Source of the DNA: Gracilaria domingensis
Lineage: Eukaryota; Rhodophyta; Florideophyceae; Gracilariales; Gracilariaceae
Direction: 5' to 3'
Length of the DNA stretch: 30,826 nt
Assembly: GCA_022539475.1 (NCBI GenBank)
Contig: VCMS01000161.1
Location: forward strand, 123,779-154,604
In this document: in pieces, positions 19,534 to 30,197 of the stretch
How positions within the stretch are numbered: position 1 is the first letter of the stretch
How the letters are laid out: the number at the start of each line of letters is the position of its first letter
Translations under genes and position numbers: made by a program
The notes under the pieces: model-generated
Database searches by the model: none
The model's input: only the letters and a program-made list of their open reading frames with translations
Told to the model about the DNA's origin: nothing

Positions 19534-20631
19534 GGTTATGGGCCCAGCCCCGCTGACCTCTGCCGTTGTCGTTCGTCATGAGGTTTCCCTTTCCGCCGCT
19601 CTCCCTCACCGCCGTCCGTGTTGTTGAACGCCGTTGTTGATGTTTTCGATGTTTTTTCCGTCGTGTTTCTTGTCATTGACCGGTTTGGTGGTGTTGTATT
19701 TCCCTTTTGGTTTGCGTTCCTCCCTGAGGGCGTTCTGGTGGTAGTGGCTCGACGCTGTTCTACTTTCGTGATTCTGTTTGGTTTCTAGTTCATTTTCGTT
19801 TTCGTCGATCGCTATCCGCTTTGTTGGTTTCTCGCCTCTGTTTTCGTTGTTGTGATCCCCGTGTCGTGTTTGCGGGTTCTGATCCGAGGGGTTGAGTACC
19901 GTTGTCGTTGAAGTCTGTGCACTTGTGTGTTGTGCTCAGCATTCGTTTTTTCGTTGAAGTCCGGGCACTGCCTGTGTGCTCGGCATTTGTGGTGATCACT
20001 TGGGTTTCGGTGCGACGAGCGGTTGATCCGAGCAATCGGGGACGTTAGTCTGGCGGCTTGAACCAATTCGGACGCACTGTCGAGCGGGCTCCCACCGGTC
20101 CTTCGGGGCAGATAACGGTGTCGGTCGGAAGACCTGGTAGTACCGCGAGTGCTGAAGTTGACGGGGTGCCGTGACGTACTGCATCGAACAGGGGTGGTTC
20201 ACCTTTGTTGTGTGTGACCTGACTGTGTGTTGGGTTCTTGATCTGTTGGGAAGACAAACTGAAACGAGCTTTTGATCCGTACTGCTGCGGTGGTGCGGGG
20301 AGGCGACGTGTCGTAGGCTGACCTCCTTTTCAGGATCAGGCCGCTTGTGAACTTGATTGTTTGCTTGCTGGAAGCGTACCTCGGTTTGTCATAGTACCTG
20401 CAGTATCAGGGTCGCGCAAGTTCTTGCAAGAGACCAGAGAGGGTTTAACTTGGTGAAGGCATATCTTTGGTCACTAACCATCCTCTGGACGTCTCGTAGA
20501 GAGCGACGCGCCTTCTCCTGGAACGCAGGAGGAGGTAGACAGAAGAAAGTCGTTTCCTACCCGGAGGGTCTCCGGGGGTCAGGGGTCCGACTCCCTAGGG
20601 TACCAGGAATCTTAGTTCCTTATGCACCCGA
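19534..20631 (+). other. PBS and leader, composite right unit
   Basis: Type A leader as in the other copies, with small indels. No coding sequence is supported. Confidence 0.8.
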
Positions 20632-20666
20632 TCGCTTGCAGTTTGTTGTTGTTATTCTCGCTACAG

Positions 20667-21017
20667 TTCAGGAGGTGGAGTGTTTCCTGCCTGAGACTGT
20701 GTGTGTGAGATTCGTTTATGACACTTCCTGGGTGTTTATTGTTGAACATGTCTGAGCTCTTCTTTGTATCAACTTTGGAAAGTTGCGATGTTACTTGTCC
20801 GTTGTTATCGTGACTTCCTTACGCAGGCTCAGAAGGTTGTCGTTATGTATGCCCGGGATGTGTGCTGTGCTCTTCGCTTTACTTCTGTTGTACCGGAAGG
20901 TTGCTATTTGTCTGCATGTCCGGTGTGTATGGAAGAGCTGTTTGACTCAGGAGGTTGAGTGTTTCATGCCTGAGTGTATTATTGATCACTTGTGATGTGT
21001 GTTTTGCTCTCCATGTT

Positions 21018-21058
<41 letters not shown>

Positions 21059-21639
21059 TGTTTTGCTCTCCATGTTGTTCATGTTACCAGAAGGTTGTTA
21101 CATGTATGCATGTCCTGGTTATGGAAGAGCTGTTCGATTCAGGAGGTTGAGTGTTTCATGCCTGAGTGTTTGTTTCATTGCTTGTGATGTTTGTTTTGCT
21201 CTTTGTTTCAGTTTGTTGTCACTGGAAGTTTGCTATGTGTTTGCATGTCCGGTGTGAATGAAAGAGCTATTGACTCAGGAGTTGAGTGTTTCATGCCTGA
21301 GTGTGTAGGACATCATTTTGTATGGACGGGGCCTGGAAGGTTGTCATTTTGCAAGTCCAGGATGCCTGTGTTGCAATTCTCTTTGTGTGTTATTCGCGGA
21401 AGGTTGCTGTGATTTTGATGTCCGCTGTTTGAAGAGATTTGTTGAGCTGGAAGGTTGCTCTCTTTTGCATGTCCAGCTGTTACGAAGGTGATGTTGAACT
21501 GGAAGGTTGCTACTTGTTGCATGTCCGGTGTTCAGAAAATCGGTCTTGAATCAGAAGGTTGCGTGTGTTTGCATGTCTGGTTGAAGTACTGTGATTAATG
21601 GTGCTCCGAGAGGTTGTTATGTGTTACATGCTCGGAGCA
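20667..21639 (+). ncRNA. Hairpin array, composite right unit, with poly-T insertion
   Basis: The same hairpin order as element 1. A run of 39 T interrupts the linker between hairpins 4 and 5. Hairpin 5 reads ACCAGA/TCCTGGT. The final hairpin TGCTCCGAG/CTCGGAGCA is intact at 21602-21639. Confidence 0.77.
20999..21077. repeat. T39 run flanked by a 20-bp direct repeat
   Basis: Thymines fill 21019-21057. The 20 bases before (20999-21018, starting GTGTTTTGC, ending CATGTTG) are exactly repeated after it (21058-21077). The other type A copies have a single copy of this linker and no T run. This resembles a target-site duplication around a poly(A) tail inserted on the minus strand by a non-LTR retrotransposition event. 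A sequencing or assembly artefact cannot be excluded. Confidence 0.7.
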
Positions 21640-22114
21640 ACATTCGTTTTCGGTGTCTAGAATGTGGTCACTTGTGGACATCTAGATCCCTTTTGTGAAG
21701 GACTCTGAGGTGCATTTTCGTTCCGAGAGAAGTTCAAAGCCAGTGAGAGAGGGAGGGTGTCAGAGTAACATCCTCAGACTTAGGCTCTCACTGTCTGTTG
21801 TTGATATCTGTTTGAACCGGAAGCTGTTGTCTTCGTTGCCATACGAAGGATGAGTAAGAAGTTCAGAGTGTGTGACAAAAGGAGGGTGTTTCCAGAACAT
21901 CCGAATCGTACAGAACAGAACTATGATCTTGGTATACTGGTAGAACGGTACAGCCGTGGACTTGGACACACACTAACTGCACTTGATGTTTGTTGTCACC
22001 GTTGGCCATCGTAAGGTTAATTGCAGTAACATTGGTTTCTTGACTGCCCGACTGTTACTTAGCATGTACTTGACCAGGAGCGCTGGTTGCTTGAAGTCAG
22101 TAACAGAGGGAGGG
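21640..22114 (+). other. 3' region of composite right unit: tail and polypurine tract
   Basis: Internal polypurine motif, 357-bp tail from 21758 ('a' subtype, ACGGTACAGCCGTGG), and the polypurine tract ending at 22114. Confidence 0.75.
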
Positions 22115-23106
22115 TGTTGGAAGTCATGCTGTCACTGACATCAAGCAGTTGAGATGTGTGGAGTCTAGAATGGTACCTTGATACGTGAAACCGAGATTGA
22201 TGTTGTTCTGTTTGGTATACTACGTTGCTGTGTGGTATACTCAGTATGGGTTGAACGTTTATGGCTACACTGGAACGCTATCGTTCAGCTGGGATGACCA
22301 CAAGGTACAACGATGACAGGTTGTACAGTGGTCATGAAGTACGGGTTGAAGGCTATGTATGTGCACACAAGGTACAGGTGGCAGCACTGTCAGTGTTGTG
22401 AAGTTTACACCATGTTTGAGTTGTGCTACATGCAAATGTGTGTGTATGGATGAATGGAACATGTTGCAGCTAAGTGACTGACGTCATGTGGTTTACAGGT
22501 ACTTGTTGATGATGTGGGACTTGGGTATCTGGCACGTACACATTACGGTGTGGTGTACAGATTACAGCGTGCCAGCAACACGTGAAGTGTGATGTGATGT
22601 TCCGTAAGCATGGCTGGTCATGATGGTGAGGTGTTGCATTGTGTGTATGCATGGTCGTGTTACTATGGTGGGCTGTCATATTGTTGACTGCGTTGATGTG
22701 TGGTGCTCGTGGTGTGCTGTAGAAATGTGTCGGTACACTGTCAGGGACGTGCATGGCTACTACATTGGTGTGCATTGTTGTGCATTGTTGTGCACTGCTG
22801 TGCAGTAGTGTACGGAATTGTTGTGCACTGTTGTACACTGTTGTGCGTTGTTGTGCACTGCTGTTGTAAGCAGTTTGGCACTGTTACCATGTTATGTCTG
22901 TAGATGATTGGTAGTATTGAGTGTCTCTGGTTAGTGAGTTGCATGTTGGTCAGAGTTGGAGTCGCATGATGGAGTAGCGAAGAAGTGCTATATAGGTTGT
23001 GACTCAAGCACCTCCAAGTAAATATGAGCCAGAGCTGGCGAACTTCCCTTGCATCCCCCCATCCTTCCTCATGTCAACTTTCCGATCCCAGCTATAACCT
23101 CTAACA
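22115..23106 (+). repeat. Right LTR of the tandem composite
   Basis: 992-bp type A LTR, 'a' subtype at GACATC and GTTTATGG, ending CTCTAACA. It is followed by the right CTGAA duplication. Confidence 0.94.
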
Positions 23107-23111
23107 CTGAA
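23107..23111. repeat. Target-site duplication, right copy (CTGAA)
   Basis: Matches 14878-14882. The interrupted minus-strand LTR continues immediately after it. Confidence 0.92.
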
Positions 23112-23279
23112 CGACTAGCGTTCCAGTGTAGCCGTAAACGTTCAACCCATACTGAGTATACCACACAGCAACGTAGTATACCAAACAGAACAACATCAAT
23201 CTCGGTTTCACGTATCAAGGTACCATTCTAGACTCCACACATCTCAACTGCGATGCCAGTGACAGCATGACTTCCAACA
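23112..23279 (-). repeat. Minus-strand type A LTR, part 2 (5' end of U3)
   Basis: Reverse complement of the first ~170 bp of the type A LTR, ending in CTTCCAACA (sense TGTTGGAAG). Together with 14132-14882 it makes one 919-bp LTR. It is the 3' LTR of a minus-strand type A element, because tail sequence follows. Confidence 0.9.
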
Positions 23280-23421
23280 CCACACGATGCCACCTACATG
23301 AGTCAACGTGCCAAGTACATGCTAAGTAACAGGTCGGGTAATGAGGAAACCAACGTACTGCACTAGACCTTACGACGTGCAACGGTGACAATGCAAACAT
23401 CAAGGCAGTTAGTGGTGCCAA
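23280..23421 (-). repeat. Minus-strand type A tail fragment, polypurine tract missing
   Basis: Reverse complement of the last ~150 bp of a 'b'-like tail (GTAACAGGTCGGGTAATGAGG and CGTGCAACGGTGACAATG are recognisable). The 30 bp next to the LTR read CCACACGATGCCACCTACATG instead of the usual polypurine complement, so the plus-strand primer site is mutated or replaced. The fragment stops at 23421, where the type B LTR begins. Confidence 0.8.
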
Positions 23422-24194
23422 TGATAGAGGTTGAAGCTGAAAGGGAAGGTTGAAGAAAGGATAGGGGAATGAAGGGAAGTTCGCCAGCTCTGGCTCGGAA
23501 TTTACTTGGAGGCGCTCGAGTCACCGCTTATATAGAACTACTTTGCGACACCATCGCACAACTCCAACTCCAAGCAATACCTAAACCACTAGCTAGAGAC
23601 ACTCAATACTACCAATCATCTTCTAACATAACATGGTAACACTGCCACACTATCATGGCAGCTTACAACAACAAAGCACAACAGTGCACAACAGTGCACA
23701 ACAACTTACGTGCCTACACATAACCATGACCATGCACAGATTCACATAGTGCCAACACACTGTAATCCGTACACGCCACCATAACAGTTACGTACAAGCT
23801 CACCAACTAACACGTCACCACAAACTCACTCCAAGTCCTACGTCACCAACAATACCACAGTGTAAACCTCTTGACAGCGCATCTACTCTTCACCATAGTG
23901 CCAAGTCACATGAAGCTGTCCTACATGTCCACGTACATACGTGTGTACCCTGTGCATCATGTACAGTATGCCCAGTGTATAGCTACACACGTGTACCCTG
24001 GAAACAACCCATTAGCGCCACAACACTTGTACAACCACAATGCATATGACCATTTGCAGTAGCCAATCAGAAGCCCGTTTCACGTTGAGTTTGCGCAGAG
24101 GCGCATATGCGCTTTTCCAACGGCACCCTCCAAAACAGCCCATGCTCCCCAGCACTTTTGGTTTTCAGTGACAGCGCAGGGTCAACATCCAACA
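23422..24194 (-). repeat. 3' LTR, type B
   Basis: 773 bp; in sense TGTTGGATG...CTCTATCA, matching 11696-12477 with scattered substitutions and small indels. The palindrome GCGCATATGCGC and the TATATAA box are retained. The left flanking bases are TGCCAA of the type A tail. Confidence 0.93.
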
Positions 24195-24206
24195 CCCCCC
24201 CTCTGT
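24195..24206 (-). promoter_or_regulatory. Polypurine tract, type B
   Basis: In sense, ACAGAGGGGGGG directly before TGTTGGATG. It lies about 10 bp after the pol stop codon, so type B has essentially no 3' untranslated spacer, unlike type A with its 360-bp tail. Confidence 0.85.
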
Positions 24207-24214
24207 CACTGACT

Positions 24215-27200
24215 TCAAACTTCTATGTGGATCACACCACCGGCTTCGCGGAACTTCTCGTGCTTCACTCGCGCAAGTGGCTTATTCAGCATGTCGGCAA
24301 CCATGGAATCCGTCGGGCAGTAGAACAGCACAATCGACTTGGCCTGCAGAGCTTCTCGAGTGAAGTGGAACCGAATGTCAATGTGCTTGGTTCGCCTGTT
24401 CACCACTCCATTTCGAGCAAGGTCAATGCTGCCCTGGTTGTCAACATACATGGGAGTTGGTTCAACCAGCAGCTTCACAGACCCGTCTGCTTCCATGCCA
24501 ATCACACTGCCAATGCCGTTCCAAAGTCGCCTAAGCCAGATCGCCTCCTTGGTGCCAGAGCACAAGCTCACGTACTCAGCCTCTGCACTCGACAGAGCAA
24601 CTACCTCCTGTTGACGAGAGACCACGACACAGCACCACCGCACATCATGAACAAGTATCCACTAGTGGACTTGCGGTTGGCAACATCGCCAGCCCAGTCA
24701 GAGTCCACATAGCCGTGCAGTTGCAAATCGGTGCTGGAGCCATACGTCAACCCGAACGTGGTAGTGCCATTGAGGTAGCGAAGAACACGCTTGACCGCCT
24801 TCCAGTGAGTGTTTCCCGGCTTCTCAACATACTTGGCCAGCTTAGCCACAGCATATGAGATGTCTGGACGAGTTCCCACAGACAGATACATGAGGCAGCC
24901 AATCGCCTGACGATACGGTACATGCGTGAGCACTTCCTCCTCAACAGACAAGTCCACACCGCACTCCATAGGAGTGTCAACGGGTTTCGACAGCTGCATG
25001 CCAAATCGCTCCAGGACCTTGTTCGTGTACGCTGACTGAGTCAAGTACAGCTCTCGCTTGGTTCTGTCTCGATGGATTTCAAATCCAAGAACCATGCGAG
25101 CTTCTTTGAGGTCCTTCATGCGGAAACGACTTGACAGCTCTGCCTTCACACGTTCCACGGTTTTCATGCTCGGACTCGCAATCAGCAAGTCGTCAACATA
25201 CAGAGCAATGATAACCAAGAAACCCAGTATGATCCCGGTGTAGACACACTCGTCTGCGTCATTCGGCTTGAGGTGCATTTCACCAACAAGGAAGGCGTAT
25301 ATCTTGGCGTGCCACTGTCTTGGTGCTTGTCTAAGCCCATAGATCGCTTTCTTCAGTCGGCACACCAAGTCCTCCTTTCCCTGCTGTGTGAATCCCATTG
25401 GCTGCTCCATGTACACTGTCTCGTCAAGGTCACCGTTCAGAAAGGCAGTCTTCACATCCATCTGGTGCAAGTGGAAGTCTCGTACGGCAGTCACTGACAG
25501 GATCATTCTGATGGATGTGAACTTCACCACAGGTGCATATGTCTCTGAGAAGTCCACACCCTCGATCTGCAGGAAGCCTCTTGCAACTACACGAGCCTTG
25601 TAACGCACTGTCGGTTCACCAGATGACGAAGCCTCATACTTCTGTACATACACCCACTTGGACGAAATCACGTTGCTGTCTGCTGGCCTTGGCACTAGAT
25701 CCCATGTGTCATGCTCCATCAATGACTCGTACTCACTCTTCATCGCCTTCTTCCAAGCTTCGGAATCAGGACGTGACACTGCGTCACCGTACGACGAAGG
25801 AGTATCATCACTGGCTGTAAGGAAAGCACTGGCACCACGCCACCACGAGGATGGCGTCTTTCTCTGACGTGTGGATCTACGAAGGGGCTGCGTCTCTGTC
25901 ACTTCCGGCTCATCTTGTGGAACTGGTGTGGTGTCTTCATCCGTACTGGCATTCGTGGTACTCTCATGAGAAGCTGGTGCAGAAGGATCATCTTCAGAAT
26001 GATCGGCGGATGTGTCGGAGGTTGGGGCTTCAGCAGATACCGACTTGTCGACCAAGTCGATATCCGCATAGTCCTCGTGTTCAGAGTGCTCGTCACTTTC
26101 AGTTGCAGAGCACTCGTCAAACCTCACATCTCGTGACACAATCACCTTCTTCTTCTGGCTGTCCCACAACTTGTACCCGTGGGAGCCTGAAGTGTACCCA
26201 ATGAAGATGGCCTCCACTGCACGCTCTTCCAGCTTCTTCAACTTGTGATCAACCACCTTGTACCAGCAACGGCTACCAAACACACGCAGATTGCTCAGAT
26301 CAGGCTTCTGTCCATGCCACAGCTCAAACGGCGTCACGTCACTCGGAAGCGCTTTGCAGGTCACTCTGTTGCGCACATACACAGAAACATTCAGAGCCTC
26401 AGCCCAAAAGCTTTTTGGCACATTCTTGTGATGCAATATTGACCTGACCAAGTCCATGAGTGTGCGATTGAACCTCTCGGCAAGCCCGTTCTGCTGTGGA
26501 TTATAAGGCACAGTTCGCTGATGCTCAATACCGTACTGCTCAAGCTTTTCGGAGAACCGATTGGACAAGTACTCACCACCATTGTCAGTGCGTAATGCAC
26601 GCAACACACTCTTGCGAGCGGTGATGGTTAACACTTTCCTGCCCATCTGGTTCTCCACAAACCTGAGCCACTTGATGAACATCCGGAACACCTCATCCTT
26701 CGTCTTGAGCATGTACAAGAAGCAGTAGCGGCTGTGGTCATCGATGAATGTGACAAAGTAGTGCGAGCCTCCCAAGGACTTCACGTTCACTGGACCCGAT
26801 ATATCAGAGTGTACCAGGTCCAGTACGTGTTCAGCTCGTTCCCCCCCTTGCTTGGGAGTCGGAGCACGGGTTGCTTTGCCCACTACACAAGAGCCACACA
26901 CATCCAGCTTCTGAGCCACATCCACATTCAGACCTGACACAACACCGTTTCGAGCCATCTGCTTGATGCCTTCCACATTCACATGAGCCATTCGAGCATG
27001 CCAAAGAGACAAGTCTGACACAAGCGCACTGTCCGTGTCCGTGAACTGATCTGCAGCAGTGCAAAGGTAGTACAGGTCTTTGACGCGGCGCCCAACGGCA
27101 ACCACTTTTGACCCCTTGTACACACATACCTTTTCTTTGTCAAACACTACCGTGCAGCCCAGATCACAAATCTGTGACACAGACAACAAATGGTACCGTA

Positions 27201-28247
27201 AGTTGGGCACGTGTACCACCTGCTTTAGCTTGCACTTACGCTTGGACCCTTCAACTGTCAGATCGAGCTCCACACTTCCGTGACCAACAGACTGCAACTT
27301 GGAATCATTGCCGATACTCACACCCGACGACACCTTTGTCTCGTACGTTTGGAACATTGAGTCATCATAAGTCATGTGTGCAGTAGCTCCAGAGTCAACA
27401 ATCCAGTCACTGTTAGTGGCCTTGTCGGCACCATTCGCAATGAGGCATACAAAGTCAGAATCGCTGCCGCCCGTACCTTGCTCATCGTTGAGCGCGGTAT
27501 GTACACTTGGGTGAGCAGCATCGATCTGATCCTTGTTAGCCCCATCACGTTGCTTTTTGAAACAGTTCTTCTGGATATGACCCTTTATGCCACAATAGTA
27601 ACACACAACCGACTTCAATGACTTCCTACGAAACTGGCGTCCCAAGAGTGCAGCATCAACACCGGACTCCTCCTTGGCACGATCACTCATACGTTGCTCT
27701 TCTTGCAATAGACGGCTCTTCACAAACTCCATAGTGAGTTGGCGATCTCCGATCGTGGTGTCAATTGCAACAATGAGGTGCTCAAAACGATCCGGAAGTC
27801 CACATAGAGCAGCCATAGCAATGTCCTCTTCTTCAACGTTGACGTCCATACTCTTGAGGTCGGAGGCCAAGTGCCGAACACGATTGATGAATTGCAACAT
27901 CTTCTCGTCCTCGCGCATTTTGACAGAGTAGAAGCACGTCTGGCGTTGATTCGGTTAAGAAGAGTCTTACGTTGAAACACATTGCAAATGGCCTTCCATG
28001 CGTCAGCAGCAGTCTCGATGTCTCGAATGTGATCCAAGTGCTCGTCGGCAAGCGTGAGTCCAATGATAGCTCTAGCCCTTTCGTCGCGGATTTGCCACTT
28101 TACCAGTTCCTCTTCATCCGTGGGTGCAGAAGTGGTGAGATGGTTCTTGAGGTCTTTCAGTGCAAGTACATACTGAATCTTCTGCTTCCAAGTATGGAAG
28201 TTATCCTCACCCAACTTCTCGATCTTGAGCCCACTAAACGAGTCCAT
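24215..28247 (-). pseudogene. gag-pol: Copia-type gag-pol polyprotein, two frameshifts
   Basis: Starts at ATG 28247 and ends at TGA 24215, about 1345 codons, normal for copia. Gag N-terminus first; a 1-nt deletion at about 27934 breaks the frame (the plus-strand copy has CGTGCCTTC, this one CGTGCTTC). A continuous 1105-residue frame follows (27918-24601). In that frame: zinc knuckle C106/C109/H114/C119; protease DSGA at 175-178; integrase zinc finger H307/H312/C341/C344; catalytic D372, D445, E481; acidic linker about 600-675; RT with D821 and YVDD 907-910; RNase H start D1072. A second 1-nt loss near 24616-24622 (TGGTCTCTCGTC) shifts the frame; RNase H continues with SSAEAEY and VDNQGSIDL to the stop. 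No envelope gene. The domain order is protease-integrase-RT-RNase H, which defines Ty1/copia. Confidence 0.93.
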
Positions 28248-28917
28248 GATGTAAGAGAGGAACTGCAGCGAACCAGATAATGCGGTGGCAGACAGGCGGC
28301 AATAGCAAACGACAGCGGTAAACAACAACAGCAAACAACAACAAACAACAACAAACAACAATAACAACAAACAACAACAACAATAAAGATGAATAGTCGG
28401 GTGCAAAAGGAACTAAGATTCCTGGTACCCTAGGGAGTCGGACCCCTGACCCCGGAGACTCTCCGGGTAAGAAACGACTTCTGCAGTCTACCTCCTCCTG
28501 CGTTCTAGGAGAAGGTGCGTCGCTCTCTACGAGACTTCCAGAGGATGGTTAATGACCGAAGATATGCCTTCACCAAGTAAAACCCTCTCTGGTCTCTTGC
28601 AAGAACTTGCGCGACCCTGAAACTGCAGGTACTATGACAAACCGAGGTACGCTTCTAGCAAGCAAACAATGAAGTTCACAAGCGGCCTGATCCTAAAAAG
28701 GAGGTCAGCCTACGACACGTCGCCTCCCCGCACCACCGAAGCAGTACGGATCAAAAGCTCGTTTCAGTTTGCCTTCGCCACAGATCAAGAACCCAACACA
28801 AAGTCAGGTCAGCAACAATAAAGGTGGACCACCTCCTGTCCAGTGCAGTACGTCACGGCACCCCGTCCACAAATGCCCCCGCGAAGAATACCAGGTCTTT
28901 CGACCGACACCGTTATC
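28248..28917 (-). other. Type B leader, minus strand, 5' part missing
   Basis: Homologous to 13042-13723. The part next to gag is (TTG)n-like in sense (28321-28385 reads CAACAACAA on the plus strand). The CCCGGAG/CTCCGGG hairpin is intact here. It stops at CCGTTATC, where the full leader would continue TGCCCCTAAGG. Confidence 0.82.
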
Positions 28918-29277
28918 TGTCAGAGTAACATCCTCAGACTTAGGCTCTCACTGTCTGTTGTTGATATCTGTTTGAACCGGAAGCTGTTGTCTTCGTTGCC
29001 ATACGAAGGATGAGTAAGAAGTTCAGAGTTTGTGACAAAAGGAGGGTGTTTCCAGAACATCCGAATCGTACAGAACAGAACTATGATCTTGGTATACTGG
29101 TAGAATGGTACAGCTGTGGACTTGGACACACACTAACTGCACTTGATGTTTGATTGTCACCGTTGCACGTCGTAAGGTCTAAGTGCAGTAACGTTGGTTT
29201 CCTCATTACCCGACCTGTTACTTAGCATGTACTTGGGCAGCAGCGATAGTTGCTTGAAGTCAGTAACAGAGGGAGGG
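28918..29277 (+). repeat. Type A tail as 5' extension
   Basis: 360 bp, exactly the tail length in element 1, 'b' subtype. It is joined on the left to the type B leader at TTATC/TGTCAG; a two-base TG overlap leaves the exact joint slightly ambiguous. Confidence 0.85.
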
Positions 29278-30197
29278 TGTTGGAAGTCATGCTGTCACTG
29301 GCATCAAGCAGTTGAGATGTGTGGAGTCTAGAATGGTACCTTGATACGTGAAACCGAGATTGATGTTGTTCTGTTTGGTATACTACGTTGCTGTGTGGTA
29401 TACTCAGTATGGGTTGAACGTTTACGGCTACACTGGAACGCTATCGTTCAGCTGGGATGACCACAAGGTACAACGATGACAGGTTGTACAGTGGTCATGA
29501 AGTACGGGGTTGAAGGCTATGTATGTGCACACAAGGTACAGGTGGCAGCACTGTCAGTGTTGTGAAGTTTACACCATGTTTGAGTTGTGCTACATGCAAA
29601 TGTGTGTGTATGGATGAATGGAACATGTTGCAGCTAAGTGACTGACGTCATGTGGTTTACAGGTACTTGTTGATGATGTGGGACTTGGGTATCTGGCACG
29701 TACACATTACGGTGTGGTGTACAGATTACAGCGTGCCAGCAACACGTGAAGTGTGATGTGATGTTCCGTAAGCATGGCTGGTCATGATGGTGAGGTGTTG
29801 CATTGTGTGTATGCATGGTCGTGTTACTATGGTGGGCTGTCATATTGTTGACTGCGTTGATGTGTGGTGCTCGTGGTGTGCTGTAGAAATGTGTCGGTAC
29901 ACTGTCAGGGACGTGCATGGCTACTACATTGGTGTGCATTGTTGTGCATTGTTGTTGTAAGCAGTTTGGCACTGTTACCATGTTATGTCTGTAGATGATT
30001 GGTAGTATTGAGTGTCTCTGGTTAGTGAGTTGCATGTTGGTCAGAGTTGGAGTCGCATAATGGAGTAGCGAAGAAGTGCTATATAGGTTGTGACTCAAGC
30101 ACCTCCAAGTAAATATGAGCCAGAGCTGGCGAACTTCCCTTGCATCCCCCCATCCTTCCTCATGTCAACTTTCTGATCCCAGCTATAACCTCTAACA
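29278..30197 (+). repeat. Type A LTR with 73-bp minisatellite deletion
   Basis: 920 bp. GCATTGTTGTGCATTG is followed directly by TTGTTGTAAGCAG, so the minisatellite is cut short; CATAATGG replaces CATGATGG. Both traits are shared with the minus-strand LTR at 14132/23112. Confidence 0.93.

Larger units (their letters stand above)
14883..23106 (+). mobile_element. Tandem type A composite: LTR-int-LTR-int-LTR
   Basis: Three plus-strand LTRs (14883-15875, 18543-19533, 22115-23106) around two internal regions (15876-18542, 19534-22114). The middle LTR is both the 3' LTR of the left unit and the 5' LTR of the right unit, with polypurine tract before and PBS after. The whole array is flanked by 5-bp direct repeats CTGAA. 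The left and middle LTRs carry CACTGGCATC and GTTTACGG; the right LTR carries CACTGACATC and GTTTATGG. The outer LTRs were therefore not copied from one RNA, which implies recombination between subfamilies. Confidence 0.93.
23422..28917 (-). mobile_element. Type B autonomous copia-like element, minus strand, nearly complete
   Basis: Read on the minus strand: leader (28917-28248), fused gag-pol (28247-24215), polypurine tract and 3' LTR (24194-23422). The 5' LTR and the first ~560 bp of the leader are missing from view because a plus-strand type A element starts at 28918. Two single-base frameshifts disable the coding frame; all catalytic motifs are present. This is the only RT source in the window. 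Confidence 0.93.

Noticed and set aside
24601..28406. Programmed frameshift between gag and pol
   Set aside because: The plus-strand copy keeps one continuous frame across the first break, and the second break lies inside RNase H. Both look like ordinary 1-nt deletions.
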